Shown: positions 45,460 through 56,917, counted from the stretch's first letter. The stretch is 64,000 bases of DNA from Fallopia convolvulus (GCA_964016875.1 OZ024724.1:21808200-21872199); one strand, 5' to 3'. The notes: generated by a model from the sequence alone, not told the origin. Made by a program: numbers and translations.

Positions 45460-46888
45460 TCTCGCTGGGTCGTTACCGAGCTGAACTATGACGTCCTCTT
45501 CGGTCTTGTCCTTAGCTTGGACACGCTCCGGTAGTGTCTTTCCGCTCCTAAGGTGTACCGTTGCTATTTTTTCCCTAGGGTTCCCCTCGGGACATCCCGG
45601 GAGTTGCCCTTGTGGTCTTGGAATCTGTGCAGTAAGGTTCCCTAGTTGGGAGTCGACATTCTTCTTCCATACATCAAACTCTCCCCATCTTTTGTTTTGA
45701 TTGTTAAGGTTGGCTTGGATTCCGCTAATGCCTTCCTGTAACCCTTGTACCCATGATGTTGGCTCTTGATAGCTTGGAGGTCGATATGGTTAAGGTCTCC
45801 TATCCGGTGGGGGCGCTGCATAGTTGGCATTCGGATTTTGGTTGCCCCATGCTGGATAATTGTTCGACCTATCAAAATTACTCGGCTGGTTTCTGTATGG
45901 GCCTATCATATAGTTCACTTCAGCGTATGTCTCAGCGGCTCTCACCTGCTCTATGTTAGTGCAAGCAGAAGTACTATGGGTAGAAGAGCCGTACTCTTGA
46001 CAAGATTGAGAGGATTTCATAAAACTTAAATGCTTCTTCAAGCGGTTGACCTCGTCTTGCAGAAATTGATTTTTGACATCGGGGTCAACTTCTTCCTTAT
46101 TAGGAATGTAGAGACACCTCTGGGGCTGGGGAGATTGCTGGGTACCATACATGGCATCATAGTTAGACAGCTTGTCCAACAATTCCCATGCAGTCGTCGG
46201 TTCCATCTCTATAAAACCGCATGCTGTATGCGTGTTGAGGCGGTTCTTCGTCTCTGCATTGATACCCTGGAAAAAGATTTCTTGGAGCACATATAAGGGT
46301 TGCCCATGAGTGGGGCACTATCGAAGCATCTCCTTAATTCTTTCCCATGTTTCAACGAAAGTCTCATTAGGCAGATGGTGATAGGAGGTGATACGTTTTC
46401 TCAACTCCGTTGTCTTGGCAGGAGGGAAAAACTTTGTAAGAAATTGATCATACAAATTCTTCCAAGTCTTGATAGACTTAGGAGGTAAGCTCTCCAACCA
46501 GCTCAGGGCCTTTCCAGTAAGAGACCACCTGAAAGCTTTTAACAGAACATATTCAAGTGAGACACCTTCAGCAGCTATGGTGTCGAAATAAATCAAGAAA
46601 ATTCCTAATATGTTCCATACGACACTCAGTAGGTTTCCCTTCAAACTAAGCCCGTTTGATCAAGGATATAAATTGAGGCTTAATCTATAAAGGTTTCTCT
46701 ATCTCCGGAAGCACAATTGGAGACTCTGGTACCCTCAGTTCCGGATGCATGTATTCTTTAGCATTCCTCGGATAGGCATTCAACTCTTCTTGTAGACGAG
46801 TATTGTTGACTCGTTGACGCTCAGCCTCGGCAGCAGCGGCGTCTTTCTCGGTCTTTAAAGCCTCCATCTGCCTTTGTAGTTCGGCCAT
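45460..46888 (-). pseudogene. gag of element H, broken by TAG stops and a frameshift
   Basis: From the start at 46888 a Glu/Ala-rich coiled-coil-like segment (MAELQRQMEALKTEKDAAA) leads to MHPELRVPESPIVLPEIEK and a TAG at 46687-46685, which element I shares at the equivalent place. A second TAG (46648-46646) replaces a Gln codon that I still has (MAQFEG). After a one-base shift near 46585 the frame continues with SLEYVLLKAFRWSLTGKALS, LPPKSIKTWKNLYDQFL and KFFPPAKTTELRKRI, a TAG at 46320-46318 (again Gln in I), then LQEIFFQGINAETKNRL and a Gln/Asn/Pro-rich tail. A TAA occurs at 45792-45790. No CCHC knuckle is visible. It is a capsid-type protein gene by homology to Athila gag. Confidence 0.75.
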
Positions 46889-47108
46889 CTAACGAGTCAT
46901 CTCCTCGGGCGTAGCCATAGCTCGGTTCTCTCGGCATCTACGGTGTAAGGAACGTTCGGGTTATGAATAATAACCAGCGTTGTCAAACTCGAGCCTTCGA
47001 TTTCCTACCGGCATACGTTGAGAAAACAGACAAAGAAAACAAAAATTAAAAACAAAACGGGGTCGGGCTATTCCTAGACCCACATATAAACAAACAAACA
47101 CAGTTGCT
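46889..47108 (-). other. Leader of element H
   Basis: A short 5' untranslated region between primer site and gag; no feature of note. Confidence 0.5.
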
Positions 47109-47109
47109 T

Positions 47110-47126
47110 CCCCGACAACGACGCCA
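47110..47126 (-). other. Primer binding site of element H (tRNA-Asp type)
   Basis: On the minus strand it reads TGGCGTCGTTGTCGGGG, two mismatches from the tRNA-Asp complement, three bases from the LTR end. Confidence 0.85.
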
Positions 47127-47129
47127 ATT

Positions 47130-48612
47130 TGTTAATAGGGTTTGTTTGACAACAAATAAATTTATAGACAAGACCCCGCTGAGTATAGGGGAGTCAGGAT
47201 CGTTCCACGGGAAGCATGGTTGTTTGTCAATCAAACTACTAAGAAAAATAAAACAAAGCAAAACAACACAACACACCTACGACCAACCTCGTTAACAACT
47301 TTGTCAGGGTCGTTAACGAACCTGGATAACACTACTAACACAGACTAACGACCTAAACACATGTTCGGTACCGAGGTAAAGAACTCAGTAACGAATATAA
47401 CCGAAGAAATTCAATTAAGAACAAAAATCTAGGACAAAGGTCACCATAACATAGCCATGCATATAAACTCGTAAGAAGATAAAGATCATTCCTTTAAATA
47501 GATAAATTCATCAACTTTCGTTGATTAGCAAGCAAATCAATCTACTCTCATAAATTAATTCACTCAATCACTTGTTTTGGATCCAAAGCTCGAAACTTTC
47601 GCAATCGAACAATATCAACCTTCAAGTCTATAACTTTTTCTTTCAATCAAGTAAAAAACTCAAATTACCTCGACTCTCATCTAGGCATAAACACAACAAG
47701 CAATCTAAAAATAGATAGAAGGTATTCAACACATCATCTTACTCAAAAAACCATGCATAACTATGCTGGGTTTAACCCCGACCCTAGAAAGGAAAACTAC
47801 TCACTACTCATAACAATAAAGCAAACATGTACAATAAGAGAAAACATTGAAAACAAAACAAACTACTTCAAATCACTAAAAAAATATCGTCTTACAGACT
47901 TCAGAAGAAACCGAAAACAACAAGAATACCGAATTGAAAACACGATTAACGACCTTAGCTTCACTCTCGTTCCACCTCAGCTCGTCTACTCCTCCAACTC
48001 GACTCTCTCTCGGCTCTTCCAATCTGTCTCCTACTCGAACCCCCCTCTTTAGGCTAGAAAAGAAGGGTATTTATACTAATAAAGCTATCTAATAAAAAGA
48101 CTAGAAGATAAAAACTTTCCTAAAGATAGCAACTAACTCTAAAAAGATAGAAATAAAACCTAGAAAGATAACAAGACCTAAAATATAAAATATAATAACC
48201 CTAAAACTCATTAAAAACCCTACCGACACGGAATAAATTTCCGCACAGGGTCGGTAGACATCACAACGAACTCTCGAAAAACTCTATCTCCAAGCCTCGT
48301 TAACGACCCTTCACAGCCTCGTTAACGAGCCTGGATTTGGCTTTCTTCAACACTTCAACTCCAAAAATCTGGACTTCGACTCCTTTATCCTCGTATTCTT
48401 CCGTCCTCCACCATAGCACTTCATTCAGCTCTAAAAAACACCGTTTCCTTGCTAAAAACCTACAAAAGGACACAAAACGGAGTAGCTTCCATACTTTCCA
48501 CAAAATATGCGAACTTATCTAAAAACACACAAAACTAACCCTAAAACTACTAAAACTAAACCTAACAAACTAAGAAAACACACTAAAAACTATACCAAAA
48601 ACACGAACATCA
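47130..48612 (-). repeat. 5' LTR of element H (1483 bp)
   Basis: On the plus strand it runs from TGTTAATAGGG to acgaacatca. TATAAATA (minus strand) is at 48068-48075. TCGTTAACGA palindromes lie near 47310, 48297 and 48319, and TCGGTACCGA near 47364. Confidence 0.92.
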
Positions 48613-48757
48613 AGAAGGAAGAGAGAGAAAAGTCATAACTAGGAAGAATAAAGCGGAAACCCTAAAGACAAATAGACATGGGGCCAAACACTCCCTAAAC
48701 AGGCAGGTGGGCCAAACACTACTTTGTACGGCCTCTCCTAGAGTTGAAGCATTCACT
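48613..48757. other. Short flank between H and the LINE
   Basis: It begins with the TSD of H and ends at the T-run marking the LINE 3' end. No gene. Confidence 0.5.
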
Positions 48758-49090
48758 TTTTTTTAATAAAGAAAGGAATTTGGGTGACCGCCCAAAGACA
48801 TCCTTGAGATTTTTTATACAATGAGCTACTAGCTCATTACAAGGCAAACATTCGGCCGCCCTTAAGGAACAAGGTCAGCCTAAATCTTCACACCGGATGA
48901 TCTTTAAGAATTACAACAAGAGAGGATAAAGAAAATACGAGTCCCTAAAATTACAAACACTAGAGTCTAGAACATCCGAAACTAGAAGAGAAGAAACAAT
49001 AGCATGACGAAACCACAAAATATTGACATGCCTTCTGGATAAGAAATCATCCGCAGAGTTACATTCCCTAAAACAATGGAAAAAACCACA

Positions 49091-52000
49091 TCATCGAGCC
49101 CCCGAGCCAAATTTCCTAATATCTTTTACTAATATATTAATTTCCCAAGGAATTTTCCATATATTTTTCAAAGAATTAATAAACACTAAATTATCGCCCT
49201 CTACTATTAACTGTTTAATATTTAACCGAGAAGCCTCTTTTAGTCCTTGTAATAAAGCTAAGGACTGTGCCTGAAGAACTGACATAGGATTGACCTTTTG
49301 ACGATCAATGCTAATAATAGTACATATGTGATTCCTTATAATATGGCTTGTAAAAGTATTAGAGTTATTTTGTTTTGAAGCTTCAAAATTTAATTTATAC
49401 CAATTAGTAGGTGGTTTTTTTTTTCCAGGCAACATTACTCTTCCTTTTTCACAATCCACTAACTGGCTTGTTATGTTGTTTGACTTGAGAAGCAACCCAA
49501 AAAGAATGCTCTCTAACTGCTACTTCATTGGGACTTAACTTTGAATTTTGAATGCCATGGTTGAAAATAATGTCGTTCCTATAATTCCAAATAAACCAGC
49601 ACAAGAAGCAAAGAGCGTCGCTCTAAGTATTTGCATTTAGCGTGGAAATCAAATTATCGTTAAATCCACCTGAAGAAACTATGTCAAATGAAACATTTAA
49701 TTTTAATTCTAAATCTAAAATCTTTTTCTAAGTAAAGGGACAATGGAAAAAGATATGATTTATAGTTTCATCATTTGCATCACAAGGAGAACAGGTATGA
49801 GGAACCGAGTTGTAAAATCTATTAATTCTTTCAGTTGTTGGTAAACAATCCATACAAGCTTTCCAATAATGTTTTGAATATTTGGAGGAAGTTTTGACTT
49901 CCAAATCCAAGAGAAGCATGCATACGGTAATTGTCGTTTTGAATTGATTAGTTCTGAAGCTGATTTAATAGAGAAAACATCGTCCAACACCGGTGTTCAA
50001 TTTAAGGTATCCTCAATATTAGCAATCAGAATTAATAAGCAAGAAAATTTTTGAACAATCCAAGGCGGCAATAATAAATTTAAAGCATCAACATCCCATG
50101 TTTTATCAAAATTTATAAACTTTTGCACTTTGAGATTAAAATCCCCATTATCAAAAAACTCCAACAGATTTGAATTATCAATCCACACATCTAACCAAAA
50201 GTTAATCTTAAATCCATTTCCTACTAACCATTTTATTCCTTTAGAGAAAGGTTCCCTTATATTTATCAAGCGACCAAACTGCCATGAAGAAGATTTGAGT
50301 TTATAATTTACCTTTAGAGAAAGGTTCCATTTCCTACTAACCATAATAATGTTGGGAATGAAGATATTTTTCCTTTATAATTTTAACCCAAATATTAAGG
50401 GGCTCAAAGATAAGTTTACACAATAATTTAATCTAAAGTGCAACATTATTATTGTAGGCTATACGCAGACCAACCCCACCATTTTCCTTAGAGGAACAAA
50501 TCTTATTCCAACTAATAAGAGGGTGATGATTAGGAGTAAATTTATTCCCAAAAAAGGAGTTATTAACTTTATTTATCTCATCACAAATACCTTTCGGAAG
50601 CAAGAAACTTTGCATTAAATAACCAACTTGACCTAGCAGATTTGACTGGATCAACACAGTCCTACCTGCTTGAGAAATAGAATTAGTCTTCCATTGGGAT
50701 AACTGTTGTTTTAGTTTGGTTATTAAATCATTAAACATCATATTCTGAACCCTTCCATTTAAAATCGACATTCCTAAGTATTTCTCCATAGAAGTAGTTA
50801 TTTGTACATTTAGGATACTAGTAAGAGACAAAGTTGTAGGACGAGAGATATTCGACGAAGTCTGAAACGAGATTTTATTATAATTAATGGAAAGACCAGA
50901 AAGAGTACTAAACTTATGTAGGAAAAACTTAATAAAATGCATATTATTTTGAGTTGCATTTCCAAAAATAATAGTATCTTCCGCAAAACTTAGAAGTGGA
51001 ATACAAGTTCCATTCCTAACTAAATGAATACCAACTCTTGAAGAACTTTGAGATGATTTAAATTGTAAGGATCTAGCAAAATATTCCATAGCTAGAACAA
51101 AAATAAAAGGAGACATTGGGTCTCCCTGCCTAATACCGCATTCTGGGACAAATTTCGGACCAGGCTCATTATTAATGAGAACCGACGAAAATGAAGTACT
51201 AATACAAGTCATAATAAGTTGAACCCAATGATTACGGAATCCAAATTTTAATAGTATATTCCAAATAAAGGTCCAATCAATCTTGTCCTAAACTTTTTTC
51301 GTATCAATTTTAAGAGCCATCCAACCTTTCATTCCTTATTTTTTCTTATGGAAGGAATGAAAATTTTCATGAGCTATTAAGATATTGTCTTGAATAAGTC
51401 TTCCCTGGACAAAAGCACCTTGCAAAGGATGTATTAAACAATGTAAAATATTAGATATTCTACACGACATAATTTTAGTTATTAATTTATAAATTGTATT
51501 GCAAAGACTTATAGGTCGATAGTGATTAATAACGGGTTTGTATGTTTAGGAATTAGGGTTATAAATGATTTAATAATTGACTGAAGCATATAGCCAGAAT
51601 GAAAAAATGCATTAACCGCTAAAATTACCGAAGAGCCAACAATATGCCAATAATGTTGAAAAAACTCAAATGTGAACCCATGAGGACCTGGAGTTTAATC
51701 TGGAGCTAAATTAAAAATGGCGTTTTTAATTTCTGTTGGAGATGGAGACTTGCATACGGTATTATCATCATCAAGAGTTATTAAACTAGGAATGATATCC
51801 AGATCATTATAATCAATTGAACATAAGGGATTTTTTTGTAAATCTCAAGATCATTTCCTGGGATATTTTATTTGAAACAGTAACTTGATCAAAGACAACA
51901 TATCCTTGTGAAATTGTAAATTGTGTTATTCTTTTGTTTGAAAGACCTTATTTTAGAAATAGACTGAAAATACTTTGTATTTTTATCCAGATTTTGCAAT

Positions 52001-53011
52001 TGTTTTACTTTTGCATGTTGTTTCCAAAACGTATTTTAAAATTGTAGTAATAAATTATATTTTTTTAAATGACGCTAAAGTTTATTTATTACACTATAAT
52101 TACAAGGATTACAAAGTAATTCATCTTTAAATAGTTGAAGTTGATTCAATGCAATTTTTAATTGTTCATAATTGCTATTAATATGGTGTTTTGCCCATAC
52201 CTTGGCATATTTTTTTAATAAATTCATTTTCATCGAAACTTTAAATATGAAAAAACCATTTAACCTATATTTCCATACTTTATTCACCAATTTTTGAAGC
52301 TCTAGTTTTAAAAGCCAAGCATTTTCAAACCGAAACGGAATTTTTTTAAAGGAATGAACACTATTTAATTTGAAGGAAGTTATTCAGTGATCTGAGGTTG
52401 TAAAGGGATGACGATATACTATTAGAGCAGGGAAATGTGATATACTAATTTTTCAAACGTATTGATTGTTGAAGAAGAACTTTTTCTCTAAGTAAAGGGA
52501 AAACTCGAAGTAGGTACATTTAATAAGTCTAATTTTGAAATGATATTATTTAGTCTTATATATCTAGAATTTAAAGGGGGAGAACTGCCTTGTTTGTCAT
52601 GGTCAAAATTTATTTCATTTAAATCATCAATTATATAAAAAAAGGTACATTAGAAGATATTAGAACCTTATCCATTCGATCCCAATAATCACTCTTTTCT
52701 TCCTCTCTAGAGGGAGCATAAACAAATGTTAATAGCATTACTATTTCTTTAAAAGAGTATTTTAAAATAATTAAATTGGTAGAATTATAAAAGACATCAT
52801 AATTTTGGGTCATTAGAACCCACATTCTTCCTTTAGTACCAATACTAGGACTAACTATTAATTTTTGGAACCCACATTTTTGCCATGAATTGATAAATGG
52901 TTTCGTATCTATTTTTGTTTCTGGTAAATAAAGAATATGTAGTTTGTTTCTTTTTCTAATAAATCCAACTTCTTCCCAAAAGTTGTATCTATTCCAATAG
53001 GCGATACTCAT
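49091..53011 (-). pseudogene. LINE ORF2: endonuclease, reverse transcriptase, RNase H (multiple breaks)
   Basis: The endonuclease part opens MSIAYWNRYNFWEEVGFI and has LPETKID and LLTFVYAPSREEEKSDYW. Its middle (52630-51213) is broken. The RT part reads GIRQGDPMSPFIFVLAMEYF and then LLSFAEDTIIF, where the usual FADD catalytic pair has become FAED (GAA codon near 50990). It continues with LSGLSINYNKI, YLGMSILNGRV and LSQWKTNSISQAGRTVLIQS. Next come a linker with KINFWLDVWID, a Cys/His region CMDCLPTTERINRFYN in shifting frames, and RNase H (LNFEASKQNNS, where the first catalytic Asp appears as Glu, and VEGDNLVFINSLKN). The protein would nick target DNA and copy LINE RNA. It is inactive: at least five frame breaks and changed catalytic residues. 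Confidence 0.82.
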
Positions 53012-53644
53012 AAAAAACGTTTTTAAAATAGTAACATGTAATCACTAAGTATAATAACCTTTGATATATGTAACATATGTAAGCATACATGGAAATTGAA
53101 AAGCTTATTAACAGGACACTTAAAGTTTATAGTATTTATCATTAATAAACGAACTTTCCGAGCTTTAAACCACACTCCAACAAAACCTAGAATAGAGATA
53201 GACAAACTAATATAAGGCAGAAGCATAAAAAAACGATATAACCTAATAAATATTGATATCGATATAGGATAATGAATTGAGAAGTTTTATACTTAGAGGC
53301 TTCATGATCTAAACACCTATTAAACAAACTATTACAAAATCAAGATGAGCTACAAAATGTTAGTAGCAAAGACGTTACAAAACCTGATGAACCATGTAAT
53401 CTGAAAACGTAATATTTATAAAAACAAACCTTCATAGAGGTAGAACAACCACACTAACTATATCTTACAACCCTTGACTTATAAAGAGAAGCAAACCAAC
53501 ATAAGCTTAAGCAAAATAACTGAAGACTAAACAAGAACCTGCTACAACTAGGTGTAATGATACAACTCCCACAAAAAGCAATCAAAAGAAAAAAAAAAGA
53601 AGTTTCACAACCCAGAACACCAAGGAGCACACAAACACCAATCA

Positions 53645-54901
53645 TTACACTACTGCATTTTTCTTAGCCCTTGTTCTTTTAGGTTTCTTGGAGGAAATAG
53701 GACGAACATTGGCCTTGTCATTAACCTCTTCATCCACCTTATGCTTATCAGATACAGAAGAACTTTCCCCTGCAGACTTAATCTCAACAACATTTAGATG
53801 GTTCCTTAGTTGGCTATTTGAAGACTCAATCCCATTATCATTGATCATACCAGTCAAGCCCATATAGGAAATTTGAGGAACATGAGTGACCAGGCCCATT
53901 GCAGCTCCTAAACCAACAAAAGCCATAGGGGAGGCACAAATATAGAGTGGAATCATCATGGTTTCAAGATAAGGGACAGTGAGTTGCATATTATAAATAA
54001 GTCATCTGCTCACGAGCATGTATGGCCATAACAAGGTCAACAAATTGAGAAGGATCCATAGTAACCATCATTTCAAGGGAACACCAACACCAAGACCACC
54101 AGCAACTACAAGATTAGAAGACACATTTGACAAGGGGGGAATCAGATTAGCACCATGCATAGGATTAACAACCTTCGACCTAACAAAGGTTAAGGAAGTT
54201 GAGTTTTTTTGGGTAACAGACCTCCATACCAAATTACCATGCAACTTAAGACTAGTTTGTTGAATAAGATCATCATTAGAAATAGTGGTATCAACACTCA
54301 GCTTTAGTTTCCTAGGCTGAATATTGTTAAGAGGACACTCATCAAAATAGTGGTCAGGTTCTCCACAACACCCACAGCCAAGGGACATAGTTTTATACAA
54401 AACCTTCATGGTAATCTCAAAGTTATCATGTGCCAGTATTTTAACATATCTTTTAAGAGGAACAGAAACATCAATGTTGATTAAGACTGTACAGAATTTC
54501 ATTTTGTTTCTAGAGTTTGAAAGATCATCCAACTTAATGAAATCACTGATAAGGTTATCCTTGAAGATTAAATCAAGAGCAGAAGGAGTGAAGAGATAAT
54601 AAGGCAAGGAAGGAATTCTTGCCCATATATTAGCCCTCACAACCTCATCATTTGTAGGATTAAACTCAAGGTAGAAAGGATAAAGAGCTACTAACTTTCC
54701 TTGAACATGGAATGGCCTTTTGGAAAAGGCCAAATCTCTTGACTCCCTATTAGCAAACTTGAAAAGAATCCAGAAATTTGAGAATTCTCGGAACTGAACC
54801 TCTCCCTTGGCCAAGTCTTTCCATGCTTCCTTCATTTTCCCATTTAAGAGGGTGGTGGAAACTGGTTCCTCCACCATTTTGAGGAGAAGAGTGAAATGCA
54901 T
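53645..54901 (-). pseudogene. LINE ORF1 (DUF4283-like RNA-binding protein with zinc knuckle), frameshifted
   Basis: The upstream frame (54901-54068, 277 codons) contains EFSNFWILFKFANRESRDLA, RPFHVQGKLVALYPFYLEF, VVRANIWARIPSLPYYLF and the knuckle CGCCGEPDHYFDEC (CX2CX4HX4C), the set typical of plant LINE ORF1 and related DUF4283 proteins. The downstream frame (53989-53645) gives the C-terminus with a basic end (KKPKRTRAKKN). Copy 2 shows that 29 bp present there near 62463-62491 is missing here at about 54073, at the break between the two frames. The protein would coat LINE RNA. Confidence 0.8.
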
Positions 54902-54998
54902 GAGCTCATGGAAATACTTTTGAACAAATGGAATAGCAATCAGGTTTGGGAGAGGGAGTGATGCAACAATGCATCATGTGCCACATAATGGCCAAACT

Positions 54999-55069
54999 GC
55001 CCATGGTACCGAGCAACCCGCCCACGGTACCAAGCCACCCGACCACGGTACCAAGCCACCCGAGCGTGC
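54999..55069 (+). repeat. 21-bp minisatellite in the B LTR encoding an AHGTEPP-type heptad
   Basis: Three copies of a unit like cccacggtaccgagccaccc in this LTR. Two copies lie at 61738-61780 and three at 63385-63450. The frame through the 3' LTR reads it as (A/P)HGTEPP repeats. Confidence 0.8.
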
Positions 55070-55153
55070 CGGGTGCGCCACGGCTAAACAAGCGCCATCT
55101 TTCGAGCCCTCGAGCCACCTCCACCTTCTATAGGCCATAACCATGAAGATGAC

Positions 55154-55438
55154 TTGGAGGGTGATCTAGAGTTGAATGACTATGGGAGCGCCGCCCAAGA
55201 GCCCATGCAAGACGTAGAGCGCCGCTCACCCCTTGGCGCCGCCGACGCCCATGGCTCGGTTACACAAGCTAGCGACACTTTGCCTTATTTAGGTCGAATC
55301 ACGAGGGAACGAGCTCGTGTCTTACAAGAAGAGCTTCAAGATAACCTCTTAGTCCGAAGAGCGCCGATCAACTATGAAGGCGATGTGATGTGCACATTGT
55401 TGATCACCGGGTGTGTCTCGGCCATGTCGGACGCCTAG
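55154..55438 (+). pseudogene. Polyprotein C-terminal tail encoded inside the LTR
   Basis: An open frame in the LTR includes EGDLELNDYGSAAQEPMQD and GRITRERARVLQEEL. The same peptide block is preserved at 63516-63779 (GRITRARARALQEEL) and partly at 61842-62054. A basic (S/T)RARA motif of this kind closes the pol polyprotein of several plant Ty3/gypsy lineages. In the 3' LTR it would be read from the integrase frame (61530 onward). In the 5' LTR it has no natural start and is untranslated. Conservation in three LTR copies argues for past coding selection and against chance. Confidence 0.55.
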
Positions 55439-55989
55439 CTTCCGCCGAGTTTGGGCGCCTCTTGCGTGCCATGTTCAAGCAGCATTCAATTCCGGTTTTT
55501 CAAGGGTCTTTTATCATCAAATCTGATTTTTATGGCTGGTTGTTGAATAGCCTTGGTTGGAAGCTTATTGTTCTTTAAAAGGGGTGTCTCGAGTAGACAC
55601 ACTTAAATTGATCTTGAAAACCTTTGCTTTGTCTTAGTCATGTTTTGTCTTTGGATTTGGCTTTTTTCCTTTGAATAAAAGTTGTTTGTGTTCTTGTTTT
55701 AAAAATTTGATTCGTGAGTAATATCGGATCATCCTTGAGGTCTAATAGCAAGGTGCGTCACATCCTTGTCCTTGAATCTCGTAGTTTGAGTTTCGAATGT
55801 GGTGAGTCATATCCACACCCTAAACTCATTCATATCCAACAACCATCATACTCCATTATCCATTTCTGGTTTCCAAACCATTCTCACATTCACTAAGTCC
55901 CATTCACGAGGCACACCATGCAATCCCTCGGTGTGAACAGAGCGTCCAAGTGACCTTGCACCGGCTTCATCAATTCGATCCTTATCATT

Positions 55990-56002
55990 TGGTATCAAAG
56001 CC
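55990..56002 (+). other. Primer binding site of element B (tRNA-iMet type)
   Basis: TGGTATCAAAGCC starts two bases after the LTR and has one mismatch to the iMet complement. Confidence 0.85.
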
Positions 56003-56917
56003 ACGCAAGGTACACCTTCTTTCTCTCTTCTTAGATATGAAATCGCTTGAATTTGCAAGTGTTAACCCCTCACAAATCGATCTACCAAAGAGAAAACTTG
56101 CAAGAAAGCGATCTTTAAAATCAAAACCGACTTGCTTGTTTGCCTTGTTTTATGTCATCAACCTTTGTGTGCTTAATCTTCCATTGAGGACGACTTACAA
56201 CTGATTGTTTGGATGTCCAAAGGTTGAAGATACTCATTACTTCTAGCTTGATTTGAATTAAAGACAAAAAATAGCAAGAGTCTTACCTTGGCCTTTCGTC
56301 TAGCTACTCGTCATTACTAGCAAGTTATGGCTGAATTTTTGCCCAACCTTTCATTATCTTTTCGAGCTTCATTGGCACATTTTTGGCATTGCATAAAACT
56401 TAAGACAAGCTTACAATATTGTGGACTCACCTAGCTTAGGATACGGGAAAAGTACCAAGAGTTTAAAAAACACCGAGTTGAGTTGTAAGTCATTGTGACG
56501 TTGAGACTTTGTATGCTTGTTTGTAATGTGTTGAAAGTGTGCCTTAAAAAGAAAATTTTGGACTCAAAAAGAAAGATAAGGGAGGCTAGAAAAAGCTTGC
56601 CCGACGGCAAAAGCTAATAAGGGTTCGAGCACAGAATAAGTCGGACCCCGTGAGAAAAAGAATCCGAGCAAGGCCCTAAATTTGTCTAAGCTCATTTCTT
56701 TTTGTTTTTCTTTTTGTTTGCAACTTGGTACCTAGTAGCTTGTTTTGAATTGCCTTTGCTTGTGTCACTTCTTTGAGCCATTTTTTGATTTATACCCAAC
56801 CAAACACCTAGCACTTGCAAGTTTAGCACCTTTCGAGTCTAAGTTGAGATTGGTAGTGTGTGGCTTGAAGTACCAGTTGCTTGTCGAATTTAACTTGTTC
56901 GGTGAAGTTTGTGCAAG
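56003..56917 (+). other. Leader of element B
   Basis: It is non-coding. The block 56530-56690 is shared with the leader of element A (about 100-260), suggesting a packaging or regulatory role in this lineage. Confidence 0.6.

Larger units (their letters stand above)
38136..48612 (-). mobile_element. Element H: complete but RT-less Athila-like element
   Basis: It is 10477 bp with exact target duplication AGAAG (38131-38135 and 48613-48617). On the minus strand the order is 5' LTR (48612-47130), tRNA-Asp-type primer site, gag, protease, a short unknown frame, then a separate long frame (43032-41443), polypurine tract and 3' LTR (39620-38136). LTR lengths are 1483 and 1485 bp. No RT, RNase H or integrase domain exists anywhere inside. 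Stops in the frames are few and mostly TAG. Confidence 0.92.
48758..54961 (-). mobile_element. L1-type LINE, decayed, about 6.2 kb
   Basis: On the minus strand: ORF1 with a DUF4283-like domain and CCHC knuckle (54901-53645), ORF2 with endonuclease (53011), reverse transcriptase (51300-50433), zinc-binding/linker region and RNase H (49495-49091). The 3' end is ...tttattaaaaaaaa at 48758. This is the layout of plant L1 elements that acquired a RNase H. The 5' end abuts the LTR of element B at 54961/54962. A second partial copy of ORF1 is at 62031-63347. Confidence 0.88.
54962..55987 (+). repeat. 5' LTR of element B (1026 bp)
   Basis: It starts TGCAACAATGC (TGTGACAATG in the other copies) and ends ...ccttatca before the primer site. 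It encodes the polyprotein-tail-like frame at 55154-55438 and holds a 21-bp minisatellite. Confidence 0.88.
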
